DNA from: Aphrocallistes beatrix
Taxonomy: Eukaryota > Porifera > Hexactinellida > Sceptrulophora > Aphrocallistidae
Assembly: GCA_963281255.1 (NCBI GenBank)
Contig: OY725500.1
Coordinates: forward strand, 682,001-746,000
DNA length: 64,000 bases
Direction of reading: 5' to 3'
The notes below the pieces were generated by a model that saw nothing but the letters and a program-made list of their open reading frames with translations, was not told the origin of the DNA and did no database searches. How positions within the stretch are numbered: the first letter of the stretch is position 1; every line of letters begins with the position of its first letter. Below, one piece after another: positions 45,211-57,900 of the stretch. The translations under genes were made by a program, and so were the position numbers.

Positions 45211-45539
45211 CAGTACACCCTCGCTAATCCGAACAGCTCTGTTCCAATGTTCGAAAAAATCGTTCGGATTAGTGAATTTGTTCCGATTAGTGAAATAACA
45301 TTAATTCAATAGGACATTAATTATAAAGTTGTATTGTTAGAATATTAAGGATATTATTTCGCTATGATTGCTTACTTAACGAGGTTTCTCAATCTTATCG
45401 ATAGACTTAAGTTTATATACGTTTATTCAAAGCATAGCGGTGAATAAAATTATATTTTAGGTGTCCGGATTTTAAGAATGAAGTGTTCGGATTAGCGAGG
45501 TCTCGGATTGGCGAGTAACGGATTATAGAAAGTGTACTA
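45211..45539. mobile_element. pogo-like MITE, CAGTACACCCTCGCTAATCC family
   Basis: Left end CAGTACACCCTCGCTAATCC, right end GTGTACTA before TA. Counterpart of 42422-42719 in the second copy of the duplication, upstream of PGM2. Confidence 0.8.
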
Positions 45540-45966
45540 TAATCTATCCCATATAATGATGGTATATTTATCGATTTAGACATAAATCTCTTGAGGCCAG
45601 TATAATACCCTGTTTCAAGTTGTCTTGCATGTTTTTGATAACCGCAATGCATTAATTAACTTTTGTGACCATTACAATGGTGTATCCATTTCATTGTAAT
45701 TAGTAGATTGGCGTAGAAATGCAAAATTCATTATCAGATTATCTTTTGGACTACGTTATTTGTTTTTGTAGCAAATTAGCATAATATATCTTCAATGGAC
45801 ACATGCGTGGCGACCAAGAAACCAAAATAAAGACTACACCAGACAATTGCATTACATGACCAAAATACAAATCGTCACTTATAATCCTTATAAATTCAGT
45901 TGTTGTTTCAAATGTGGACAATTACTTGCAATCTCAAATTGAATATTTATATCTGGATACTAGCTG

Positions 45967-48141
45967 ATGGAGTTCCAAGAGAGGGTAGAGGAATGGCTGC
46001 GTTTTGACCGGAATGAGACAACGCGGAAAGAAGTCTCCGGCCTTTGGGAAGAAGGAGACACAGAAACCCTCAAAGACCGGTTTGGGAGACGTATGTCATT
46101 CGGAACGGCGGGACTTCGTGCAGCTATGGGAGCTGGCTACAGTCGAATAAACGATCTGACTGTGATACAAACAACACAAGGACTGGCCGTGTATCTCATG
46201 GAGACCATTGGGAAGGAGGAAGTCACGGGAAAAGGTGTTGTTGTAGGGTATGATATTCGACATAACAGCGAAAGGTTTGCCAAACTCGCCACCGCCGTTC
46301 TGATCGGGAAAGGTGTCCCCGTTCGACTGTTTTCTGACTACGTGCCTACCCCATACACTGCCTATGCTGTGAAGAAGTATAAAGCTGCCGCTGGGATAAT
46401 GATCACTGCCTCACACAACCCAAAAGATGATAACGGATATAAAGTAAGTTTTTTCTTCTCTCCGGTGCTCAAAATATATTTTTTATTTTTACAAATTATT
46501 TTATCTTCCTTCAATAGCTCAGTTGGTAGAGCGGAGGACTGTAGTGGTATAGTGATCCTTAGGTCCCTGGTTCGAATCCGGGTTGAAGGAATAAACTTTT
46601 TGTTCTATCGAAGTCGATCATTAAACTAACCATGGATATTATTCAAAAATCTTTTTTTCCGATCACACCACTCTCAGATCTTTACAACGATATTACGTTT
46701 AATTAATTATCTTTTTAGCACAATCTCTCTTTATTGTATTTCAATTTTCTAGTTCTTGTGTTTTCTCCCTGGTTTATTTCTTTACACGACAAATACAATT
46801 TTCGTTTTCTTATAATGATCATACTAGGTGTATTGGAAAAACGCTGCACAAATTCTATCTCCACACGACAGAGGCATTTCAGACACAATCAAGGACAACT
46901 TGGAACCATGGACTTGGTCCTGGGACACGAGTGGCATCTCTACCTCTCCCCTGGTGTCAGATCCCTATGAGGACATCCTCCGTAGTTACAACAGCGCACT
47001 CAGTTCCATCGGGTCCCAGTTCATAACAGGAAGATCCTTGCCCGCTAAAGTGCTGTACACTCCTATGCACGGAGTTGGGACCAAGTTTGTACAGCTAGCT
47101 ATGCAGGCCATGTCCCTCCCTATCTTCTCTCTCGTGTCGGAACAGAGTGAGCCTGACCCCGACTTCTCCACGGTCACTTTCCCAAACCCTGAGGAAGGAA
47201 AGGCCGCTCTTGAGCTGGCGACGAAAACCGCAGACAAACAAGACATTCCTCTGATCCTAGCTAACGACCCGGACGCTGACCGTCTGGCAGTAGCTGAGAA
47301 GCGCCCCGGACATTCCTGGCACGTTTTCTCTGGCAACGAGTTGGGGGCTCTGTTCGGTTGGTGGGCGCTAAAGAACTACAAGCACGATCACCGAGACAAG
47401 AACGGGCAACTCGATCTCTCCAAGGTGTTCATGATCGCCAGTGCCGTCTCCAGTCAGATTCTGCGCTCCATGGCACTCAAAGAAGGGTTCAATTTCGCGG
47501 AAACTCTCACCGGTTTCAAGTGGATGGGTAACAAATTCCTCGAACTAACCGCAGCTGGCAATGACGTCATATTTGTGTACGAGGAAGCTATCGGTTTCAT
47601 GTACGGAGGAGTGGTGTACGATAAAGACGGGATCAGTGCCGCAGTAGCCATGCGAGAGATGGCCTCCTGGCTCTATACTAAAGACTCCACACTAAGTGCA
47701 CAGCTGAGCGAGATCTATGACACCTACGGCTACCACCTCTCCATCACCTCATACTACCTGTGCTACAAACCGGACACGATCACTGACATATTCACGAAAC
47801 TGCGCAAAGATGAGAAGTACCCTGCTTCATGCGGTGCCTACACAGTCACGTCTGTTCGTGACGTCACGGTAGGGTATGACAACTCGACGAGTGATAAGAA
47901 GAGTATGTACCCACTCACACCCAACTCACAGATGATCACGTTCCAACTGGACAACCAATATACCGTTACTCTCAGGACCAGCGGAACCGAGCCCAAGATC
48001 AAGTATTATGGAGAGATCGTGAAACTGCCGGGTGAAGGCTCGAAAGAAAACCTGCTTGAGCTGTTGAAGCAGACGCTAAACGTTGTGGTTGAGAAGTTTC
48101 TAGAACCCAAATCCAATGCACTTATTCCGCAACTCAACTAG
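45967..48141 (+). CDS. PGM2: Phosphoglucomutase 2 (phosphopentomutase type)
   Basis: Cytosolic alpha-D-phosphohexomutase that interconverts 1- and 6-phosphates of glucose, or 1- and 5-phosphates of pentoses. Exons 45967-46443 and 46828-48141, phase 0 (GTAAGT donor, TACTAG acceptor), give 596 residues (human PGM2 612). Landmarks: catalytic serine in TASHNPKDDNGYK (Ser about 149), Mg-binding DPDADR (306-311), substrate loop EEAIGF (about 411) and phosphate-binding RTSGTEPKIKYY (about 542). All expected residues are present. The intron contains a tRNA-Tyr gene. The 5' region is duplicated at 42177-43307. Confidence 0.96.
46508..46590 (+). tRNA. tRNA-Tyr (GTA) with a 10-nt intron
   Basis: The acceptor stem CCTTCAA pairs with TTGAAGG, followed by discriminator A. 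Box A TAGCTCAGTTGG and box B GGTTCGAATCC are intact. Anticodon GTA is at 46541-46543. A 10-nt intron (46545-46554) sits at the canonical position after base 37, as in other eukaryotic tRNA-Tyr. Mature length 73 plus CCA. It lies in the PGM2 intron on the same strand. Confidence 0.95.
46597..46601 (+). terminator. RNA polymerase III terminator of tRNA-Tyr
   Basis: Run of five T, six bases after the tRNA 3' end, as expected for Pol III. Confidence 0.7.
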
Positions 48142-48601
48142 CATTACTTACTGTCCCCTGATAACGCATGTGAATAGGATTACTTAGGACTATTTATAAT
48201 TGCAATCAGGTGCTATCACCTCAATTTTCCAATGCCTGATTCCATCCTCTAAGTGATCTTTTCAATGATTGATTATATGAAAGCTTTTATAGTTACATTT
48301 GTCCATCTACCATTGGTTAGAATTAGTATCATCATTTACTATAAGTGATTCATAATCTTACAAGCGCGCTTGGCTTACTTAAGCTGCGCGGTTGTGGACA
48401 CTTTGTGTCCGCGTGAGTCGTCCCCAGACACATATATTATTAATAACAGCCGCCTATTCCAGATAAATACAAACAAACAAGTAAACAAATATGTAATGGC
48501 GGGATAATCCAAATTACCTTTCAAATATTCGCAGTATTATCACATGTTATACAATCGTTAAGTCAAGAAGTTAACTTTTGATTTTATTCCATTAGCAGAT
48601 C
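48142..48601. other. Short intergenic stretch
   Basis: Between PGM2 and ERO1. It contains the GC-rich repeat at about 48360-48420 (see 44370-44440). No gene seen. Confidence 0.5.
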
Positions 48602-50440
48602 ATGTATTCTAATTCAGTTGTTTATTTGATTGTAATTATTAACCTTATCTCCACCGTTACACTCATTCAGTCAAGTTATCAGTCACTCTTCACTGAAGAT
48701 AGAACTTCCCAACCTTTCACGTTCTCACCTGATGAGTTCAACACCTGTTTCTCTCAGCTATCCGGTCAGGTGGAAGAATTCTGTCCTCATATTGAAGCCA
48801 TACACCAATTCAACCAGGATTCATTTCTCTCTCTCATCACTGAGTTAGTGAAGAGACCTTACTTCCGTTATTACCAAGTAAGCTTCTAACTTAGATGCAT
48901 CGCATTCCATTAAAAGAGTTCCGCAAATAGATTAAACACCGCCTTATAGGTGTAGAAATGTGAATATGCACTAAAAAACAGAAGTGATGAAATTTCTAAA
49001 TAAAATGATAATTCTCCTCGGAAACTGGACATACCTAATTTACGGAATAGAACGGAACGGAACCATTCCGGGAAATCTGAGTGCCTAATTTACTGAATTT
49101 GACGGAACGGTTCTGGAATTTAAAATGGCCAATTTATGGAACATTCCGTAAATTAGGCATTTATAATATCCTGAGTGGAATATTCCGTAAAATAGGCGCT
49201 CAGATTTCCCGGAATGGTTCCGTTCCATTCCGTAAATTAGATATGTCCTCGGAAACTTCCTGTGCTAACACTGACTTCTTGATCTCCTCACTATTGCATA
49301 TTAACTACGGTTCTGTACTAATTCTAGACGATCTTCTAGGCTAACCTAACGAGAAGTTGCAGATTCTGGGAGACTCCAGACATCTGCACACAGCCAGACT
49401 GTCAGCTGGAGTGCTGCGAGGATGCAGAGGTGCCAGCCTACCAGGTCCACTCCCTGTGTCCCTCCCCGTACTCCCTAGGCGCCATTAACAATACAATGAC
49501 CCCAGCCCTAGCACAGGAGATCTCACAATGGGAGTCTCGCTCAGTCGATATTTGCTTCGAGGATGAAGCTAGCATGCAGGAGGATGTAAACTGCTCTTTT
49601 TACGATCTCCTGTCGAATCGCGAGCAGTACACGGCTTTCTCAGGTCCTGATGCTAACAGGGTGTGGAGAAGTATATATAAAGAGAACTGCTTCCTACCTC
49701 CAAACACGGACACGTCCTACAAACTCAGTAAAATATTCACTGAGAGTTCTCTAGCCAATCTCTGCATTGAGAAACGCGCTTTCTATCGCCTCATCTCTGG
49801 CCTGCATTCCAGCATCAGTCTGCATCTGTGTGAGTTTTACAAATTCTCGTGTCAGGGCATTTTCGGTAAAGGCGAATGGGGAGTGAACTTGAACGAGTTT
49901 TACCGGCGCTTCAATCCTGTTGGGACTGATGAACAAGGACCGAGTTGGCTGCGAAATATCTATTTCGCGTTCTTAGTAGAATTGAACGCACTATCTCGAG
50001 CTGAGTTAGATCTGAATAGTGCGGTGTTTTACACTGGGAAGAAGAGCGAAGACCTCGAAACGCAGGTTAAAGTTGGTAAATTGCTGGATAGAGTCAGGGA
50101 AGCGAATCTGAGATTTGATGAAGAGAAAGTGTTTTTCGCAGAACTTCAACACGTTTCTAGTATCAGAGACGCGTTCAGTAACATTACACGGATAATCGAC
50201 TGTGTCACCTGTCAGAGGTGTAGACTGTGGGGGAAATTGCAGACAAGAGCCATCGCCACTTCTCTCAAGATCCTATTTAGCTCCCATCTGAATAATTTGA
50301 ATTCTCAAAGAGCTGGGAGTTTACTACTGAGTTTGAGGAGAGAAGAAATTGTCGCTCTTTTTAATGGAATCGCACAACTTGCAAAAAGTATTTCATTTAT
50401 TGAGTCGCATAAACGTCTATCTGTTGATTCAGTAGAATAA
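48602..50440 (+). CDS. ERO1: ER oxidoreductin 1 (ERO1)
   Basis: FAD-dependent sulfhydryl oxidase of the ER lumen that reoxidises protein disulfide isomerase and passes electrons to oxygen. Exons 48602-48877 and 49340-50440, phase 0 (GTAAGC donor, TTCTAG acceptor), give 458 residues (human ERO1A 468). A hydrophobic signal peptide is at residues 1-25. Then YFRYYQ|ANLTRSCRFW spans the splice junction, as in the family's YYKVNL..PC.FW. The shuttle disulfide is C108-x4-C113 (CTQPDC) and the active site is C380-x2-C383-x2-C386 (CVTCQRC), followed by RLWGKLQ. DANRVWRSIYKENCF and GLHSSISLHL are further family blocks. The intron holds a 222-bp foldback element. Confidence 0.96.
49027..49248. mobile_element. 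Foldback MITE with 9-bp target duplication (Mutator-like)
   Basis: Terminal repeats GGACATACCTAATTTACGG and, reverse-complemented, GGACATATCTAATTTACGG. Long internal complementarity (GGAACGGAACC...GGTTCCGTTCC). Perfect 9-bp duplication TCGGAAACT at 49018-49026 and 49249-49257. Nine-base duplications are typical of Mutator-like elements. Lies in the ERO1 intron. Confidence 0.8.
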
Positions 50441-51923
50441 TTCAATGTACTACATGGTGCGTATGTTTAATGATGTAGATGGTTTAATTAAGCATTTTAG
50501 GCTTAGATTTATTGGGGAATTAGCATGTCTAGTTGAACCACAACAGATATTGTGTAGCATATTAGCTCAAGTGTAGAATGAAGAAATTATTGAATTCTTC
50601 TGTTAAGGTTAGGCTTCGGCCAGATTCTGAAAATTTGGAAAATTTGATTAGAAATTCAAACTCTAACGAAATTGGTGCATATATCTACCTAAGGATCCAA
50701 ACTAACTTTACTATAAGTTTGGAAGACTAATTTTGTATTTGCGCATCCTTCTAAGGCTTCAGACATGAGCTAAATTTAGATATTTAAATGAATAATATTT
50801 TAGTAAACTATTTCTATTATTCATGTTTTCGAGGTTTTTTATTATTAATATATATCTATTAAACTCAATATAATAACCTTGTCACTTTCTTTATTTAAAT
50901 ATGGGATAAATCGAAAAGTAGAAAAATGAGATGAAATTTTCTGTTTTTTTCCAGATGAGCGAATTATTGTAAACTAGTTTGGGAAAAATATTTATGATAG
51001 AGTCAAAGTTAGGACATGTAACGATGCAGTATTGATTGGGGAACAGCCTAAGCATATAATTGAATTCTCTATTAAACACTAAAGATTTCCAAAATACATG
51101 AAAACTCAAAAATTTGGTATAGCTTCGAATCATCTGATAAATTGCAAATTAAAAATAATTTTTAATCTAGTTCTAAAAACTCAAAATATGCTTAGCGTCT
51201 TCCCCAGTCAATAAGCTTTAAAATGCTGTTTAATTTATTTCGATATCATGAACATAACTTGCTAACTAGTTTACATAAGTAGGAGCTCTATTCATATAGG
51301 AATTGACAATTTGGTTGAATTATTCAAATTCTTTAAATAGTGCAGGCTAATATAGTACGGTTTCAGTACACTTACTATAGTGCATTGATACAATAGCATT
51401 TATTTGGTTCTACTATTATGGTGAAATCTGGCCGAAGTCTAACCTTAAGTAGAAAAATGGGAATGGGACTCCCCATGGATATTCCCATACCTACGGCAAC
51501 TCTGGTAGATAGGGAAGATAGAATATACAGTCGACTCCGCTTAATAGGGCCACTGTTTAAATGGGTCAGCCGCTTAATCGGGCCACTTTTGGCAGGACCG
51601 GAATAGCTCTCACACATAGAGGTTAATACAAAAATATTTTCGGTTAATAGAGTTCTCCGCTTAATCGGGTCAAAATATCACCTGACCGATGTGACCCTAT
51701 TAAGCGGAGTCGATGAAGGGTCCATCCTTCAAACACATACTCTAGAACTGTAAGAACTGCTATACATTCACTTTCAAATTCGTTATCTCCTCGATCCAAT
51801 TGAACTTATTGCAGTACTCGAAATTCTTACATTTGAGCATACATACTCACGCATATGTACATACAATATAACCATTCACCATTGTCACAGGTGTATATAC
51901 ATACATACATATATATATAGTTC
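50441..51923. other. Intergenic, AT-rich, one MITE
   Basis: No gene recognised between ERO1 and the coiled-coil gene. Holds the element at 51528-51715 and TACATA/ATATAT runs just before 51924. Confidence 0.45.
51528..51715. mobile_element. pogo-like MITE, CAGTCGACTCCGCTTAAT family
   Basis: Left end CAGTCGACTCCGCTTAATAG after TA. The right end TTAAGCGGAGTCGATG is slightly damaged and has lost its TA. Same family as 7307-7458. Confidence 0.7.
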
Positions 51924-54900
51924 ATGGCAGAGAGTCGATGTTTTGAAGAGTCCATCCACGAAGGGACAGGGTCAGGGTCGGGAGAACTGGACCCCAACTA
52001 CTCGTCCTCCTCCCTCTACCTCCTGGGGATCGTGAATCAGAGTCAGAACGCGAGCTTCGGCGTGGAAGAGTCAATGTTCCGTCCGGAGAGTCCCACCTAC
52101 AAACAGGTGCTGGACCTCATCTACTGCAAGAGTCTGGAGGTGGGGGGGAGAGGGGAGGATACCGGGGGGCCGCGAGTGTCTGAGGTAGTGGACACAGTTC
52201 GGAGGTGCATGTTCCAGACGGGGGAGGGGGGAGGGGTGGGGAACGAACACGAAGTGCTCTTGCAAGCCCTCACCGTACAACTGGAACTCCAGGTAATATG
52301 TGACCTTATTAACAGCAGTATACACTGAACTGGATCTTTATTGCTAAGAATCATAGCCTCGATCCTGGGGGGCCAGGGGGGCGATTCCCCCCCAATAATG
52401 TCTAAAGGAGGCGAGTACTTTTTGCCCCCAATATTTATTATCTACACCAATTACTTAAAAGTAAAGTGAAGTAATGTTCAGTAATGCACACTATTATTAT
52501 ATTATTGGTGTTCACTGTAAACATTTATTTGTGGTTTCAATCAATTAACCGTGCTATAAGCATTAATAAACTCATATGTTGCTTGTTTTACTATAATGAT
52601 AGTGAATTAATTATGTTAATCTCTGATGATGAAAAAAATCTCGCCCCCCCCCCCAATAATTTGCTCAAATCACCGCCTATGTTAAGAATTCGTTGAAATG
52701 GTCAGGGATAGAACTTCCGGACCTTGAGAACTTGTTTCAACTGCCCTGCACAGATACGAATTTGGGTACAGCAACAATAGCCAAACAATGGCCTAATTCA
52801 AACGATAGTTTTACAGAACAATACTTCCTTATAATTACGATAGAATTCAATTTTTTTATAAAGAACCCTATCTCAAAGTTGAACCTCGTTCCTTAATATT
52901 TCTCCCTGAACTAAGGAACAATTCGTGTCCACACAGAATTTTTAAAAGTCTCTGCCTGGGTAGTTCCTTAAAGGTTCCTTGATAGTTTTGATCGTTATAA
53001 AGTTATTAAGAATTTTAATATCCACAAATTTCTTACTCTCCAGAAGTCTCGAGGAGATTTCCTAACCCGAGAGAAGTTTGACCTGGCGTTGGACAGCTGG
53101 ATACACTCAGTGAGTAGTCAAGAAGGTCGGAACCTCTCTCTCGGATCCCCCGCTAACAATTCTGCCCCCTACTCTGACCCCCTTAGCCACACCTCCTCGA
53201 TGGCGGGCTCTTACAGCTTGGAGGGTACAGGGGGGGCTAGCCCTGGCAGAGAGACTGAGTATCTCTCAGAACGTGTCGAGGAGTTGATGAGGCTCTCTAA
53301 CCGACTACAGAGTGACAACAATCTCCTACACCAGCAAGTGAGTTTATAATACAATTGCAATGTAGATGTGTACTCATAGACCCGCATTGTGCTCTAAAAT
53401 ATACTCTCAACCCACTGAATATGAAGGTCTTAAAGGAATAAATTTCAGCTCAAACTATCTAGTAAGTCTCTATAGCTGTTATTTGTAAGGAAGGACCATT
53501 TAATTTTCTTCTGAATAGTCTTCAAATTAAGGAAATAGCATTTAGTAATAAAATTTTGAAAATTAGGTCCAGAATTCCCTAGGAACTCATATCTCTGATG
53601 CGAATAATTCCGAATATAGGCGTGACGTTTCGGAAAATAATATTAAACCTGGTTTTGGAATGATTCCCAGACTCATAACCTGGCGGATATGGTACCTAGT
53701 GACCAGGGTATTATACAGCCCTCTAGAGATACGCTCCTAATTTCAAACCTCTAAATTTGCATACGCCTAAATCGATAAATAACATCATAATACATAGTAA
53801 ATTGGGTATTATTCTGGATTTTCACGCTCCTAAACCCTTTGAGGCAGGTCCTAGATAATACTTTGCTAGTGACTAGGGTGATCCCTATGGTACTGTGTTC
53901 GTATTCCATCCAATCCCTGTGTTATGCTGGTTGTATGTGATAGCTGATAGAGAATGAGGAGACTATTACAGACCTGACAGAGAGGAAGAAGGAGTTAGAA
54001 CTTCAGCTGAATGAGTTGAGATATTCTCTGCAAAACAACCAATCCCTCAACCTTGAGAACTCAGCTCTGAAGCAAGAACTCTCTAAACTGGACACAAGTC
54101 TCTCTGAGACGAAACAGAAACTGTTCCAAGAGACCAAACATCGGCAAACGTTGGAAGCAGAGTTGGATCAGTGCAGTAGGATACAGCCATGCAGTCCTGT
54201 CAGCACTACCTACCTCGTGGACGAGACTGCCCCCTCTCTGCAAGGAGAGTGTGCCAACGAGATTGTGAGTTTAGTTAATAATCCAGAATTAGTCTCAATC
54301 TAAGTTGACTAATTCATGAATTATCAATGAATTACTCAAAATTTGAAACTAAAATAATGAAAACATATTTGATATTTCGCTTAGGGACTGAGCAATGTTA
54401 GAGTTATATAACATGAGCAACCTTTTAACCACTTTTGGGCATAGAATCTACACTCATGTTTGAGATTTTGAATAATTCATTAATTGAATAGTTCATAATT
54501 CTTCATCATCTTTCAATGAATTAGTCAACTTAGGTCTCAATCCTATTTATAGTAACTACCCCGCCCAAAATGAATTAACCGGAAATGAGTTAGCAACTTT
54601 CTTAAAATAGAATATATACAGATTCTATTTACAAGGTATTCAAGGACTAAGGTGTATGTAAGTTAGATGTACAATGTCTTTTGTGTCTTTTGTCTCTACA
54701 TTCTCTTTCTTGTAGAGAATGGCTAGTTTATTCTGGTCTGGGTGCATCTCCATATAGTTCAAACACATCGTGCCTTGGAAACTCATCATCTTCGCTAACT
54801 TAAATGTAATTTCGTCTATGTACAGTAACTGTGCTGAGTTTGAATTGAACAATATTAACTTTCCGTCCATCGTTCTTCTACACCTGTGCATCTGTTCGTA

Positions 54901-57900
54901 TCCTTTGATCCTGGAGTCAATGCTGTAATGTTCTGGTTGCTTGTTCCCCTCATTCAGCACAGTTACAGCATGCCTCTCGCTGGAATAGACCATTACTTCA
55001 TCTCGCAGTAAGATTACGTCAGTCGGGAAATCAACCTTTATTACACTTACAATGTACAGTTCAAGTGTTAGCACGAGAAGCCTGGAGTTTCCGTTGTCAC
55101 ATAGATATAGCAGATTCCCATATACTTCTATCTCTCTCGGATTATTCACATACTTTGAGAATCTTGTGAATAAGTGTCTGCCTGTCACATCGAATACATT
55201 GACACAGTGCTGGAATGTATCTGTGACGTAGAGCCAGCTGTTAACACACTTGATGGACCAAGGGAAATGGCCAGATCTTGCACTAACAATAATTCGTTGC
55301 CTCTTCGTGTTTATGACAGAAACCTCGCGAGTTGTGTGGTCGAGTAGGTATATAGAATCAGTGCGATCATCGAACGCTAAACTACCAGAGTAATCTATCT
55401 GAATAGATTTATTAATTGTGAGATATATACTTGAATTTATATGCGATTCCTTTCTTGAGACTGTTCCCCATAATAACTCTACACATCAGTATACGTACGT
55501 ACTGTTACTGTGCATTCATGTTAGAGATGCTATATGGTTTAGTTACAAGATATTGCATTCAATCTATTATAATTAATTCTGTATTTTAGACTCTTCTCCT
55601 TCCATTTAGATGCATATAATTCAACTTAATTACACAATTAAAAGAAACTTTTGTTTTACAAAAACTGCAACGTCTATTAGTAACTAACACTTTACAAGAC
55701 CCTTTAATTTTATATTAAAATTTACTAACAACATAGCTTTATTACTACTGATCAACAAAATACACACATCCTATTCACATATCCTTTAGGTACACACATC
55801 CTATACACAATGCGACTAAATATACTAATTTACAAGCAAAGTATGAGCGCACAAACACACAACTTCAAATTCATTTCTGAGTTTGTTTGAGCATACGACC
55901 AGACGCGTCGTTGCAATTATCCCATAGCAAGTTATAGTTGGCGCCTCCTGTCTTCACCAGGTCCCCCACAGTTCCAGATGGGTTAGGGTTCACTGCACCA
56001 GTTGTCCACTTGTCACTCATGTGCTTAGCATCCACTACCACCGTTTCAGACGATTTCCCATACCCATCTCCCTTGTGAATCAGGTAGCTACCGCCACTTT
56101 CTGTCGTCACTTTAACACCTGAATGTGTCACACCCATACCACTTCCTGAGGATAAAGGACGGCTGACATGTTCCGCTTTCGTTATCCTTTCATTGTATAA
56201 CGAGGTCAGACCTGGTTGAGTCCCAATGTCGTATGAAAAACCACCCCCACCTCCTCCACTTGAAGATCCTGTACCCATGTGTTACTTGGAGAATTCTGTA
56301 TAGTCAATAACGTGCAGTCTTGTAGAGCCATCGCTTATATAAGTAACCCCAGTTAATGCCTGCCAAGATGACATCATATTGGTAAGGACTTTATAGTGAG
56401 ACAAATACTTCTGGACTCTGATTAGTTCCTCTCACGTTTCATACTTGATTACATTGAAAGGTCATGTGAGCAACAAATATTAAAATTTTAAAATCTCGGT
56501 TAAAGGACGTAGAAAGTAGAGAATTGCGCTAAGAGTTTTTAGATGTATCAAAGTAAAAATAGAGTCAATCGTAAATCTGACATTATAACTAAGAGAGCAG
56601 CGAATATTGCATTATTGAGAAACTACAGTCAGGATCGCTTATTGTGAACCACCAGGGGACCAAAAAATCTGTTCGTAATAGAGTTACTTCATATAAAGCG
56701 AACTTGATTCAATACAAATCATATCTAAAAATAAAATTGGGACCAGGAGGTTAGTTCATAATAAACGAATGTTCATAATAAGCGACTCTGACTATACCAT
56801 GGAATACCATGGATATTTTCTACTTTCCACTAAATATACAGAATTGATCATGACTGTGTATTGATGCTTACTGTTTCCTTGTAGTTCTTGCTTCGAGACA
56901 GACTGGAGGTAGCTTCGAGTGAGCTCACTCGTGCTTGCGAAGAGAATGAGCATCTGCAGCGTAGAGTGCGGTTCCTCACGGACAAGAATGGTGAACTGAC
57001 CCAGCAGATCTCAGACTTGGAGCAGGAGCTAAGACAGACACCATTGGACACTCCCACCGACACCCTTAACTCCACCCCAACCAACCAGTCCTACCACACA
57101 CCATCGCTAGAACAAGAGCTGGCCCTATGTTCCCCTATCCCCAACGGGTTTAAATACTGTTCCACCCCTCTCACCTCTCTACACACAGCCAGAGAGACAG
57201 TCTTAGATGTGACAAACTCGTCGCTAGAGTTGCTCGAGTCTCTCAGTGCAGATCCTCAATGGAAACAACTGTGCAGTTTGAAGAGCTCGCATTCTGACCA
57301 CATCAGACAGAAGACAGACGATATTCTGGCTGATATCAGAGAACTGGATTGTGGGAAGGATTATGCTACAATGTTGGAACAGTGAGTTACTCGCTTGTAT
57401 ATCCATGGTGTGAAGTCAACTTCCGTATAAAGTTATTGAACTACAGCTTCGACTCCGCTTAATAGGACCACATCGGTCAGAGGACATTTTGGCCCGATTA
57501 AGCAGAGAACCTTATTAACCGAAAATATTTTGTATTAGCTTCTATATTCCTGTCCTGCCAAAAGTGGTCCGATTAAGCGGACTCGACTGTATTTAAAAGA
57601 TTACTCAGACTTCAAATTTAGAAAACTTTACTTATTCTGTAAAACATTTTAAAATTATCCTGGCATTATTATTTAGATTTCGAACCAAGCATTTACAATT
57701 GCAAAAGAAGTTGGATGAGACTCTACGGCAGAGAGCTGAGTCAGAGAAGGAGATAGAACGGCTACAGAGAGAGGTGTGTAAGCTAAGAGAACAAGTGAAT
57801 AGACTCCAGCAACAGCTTGGGGACACTTCACAGTTGAAATCACACGGTGATACTCTTATTGCGGAGATCTCCAGTAAAGATGACGTCATCAAACAATTGT

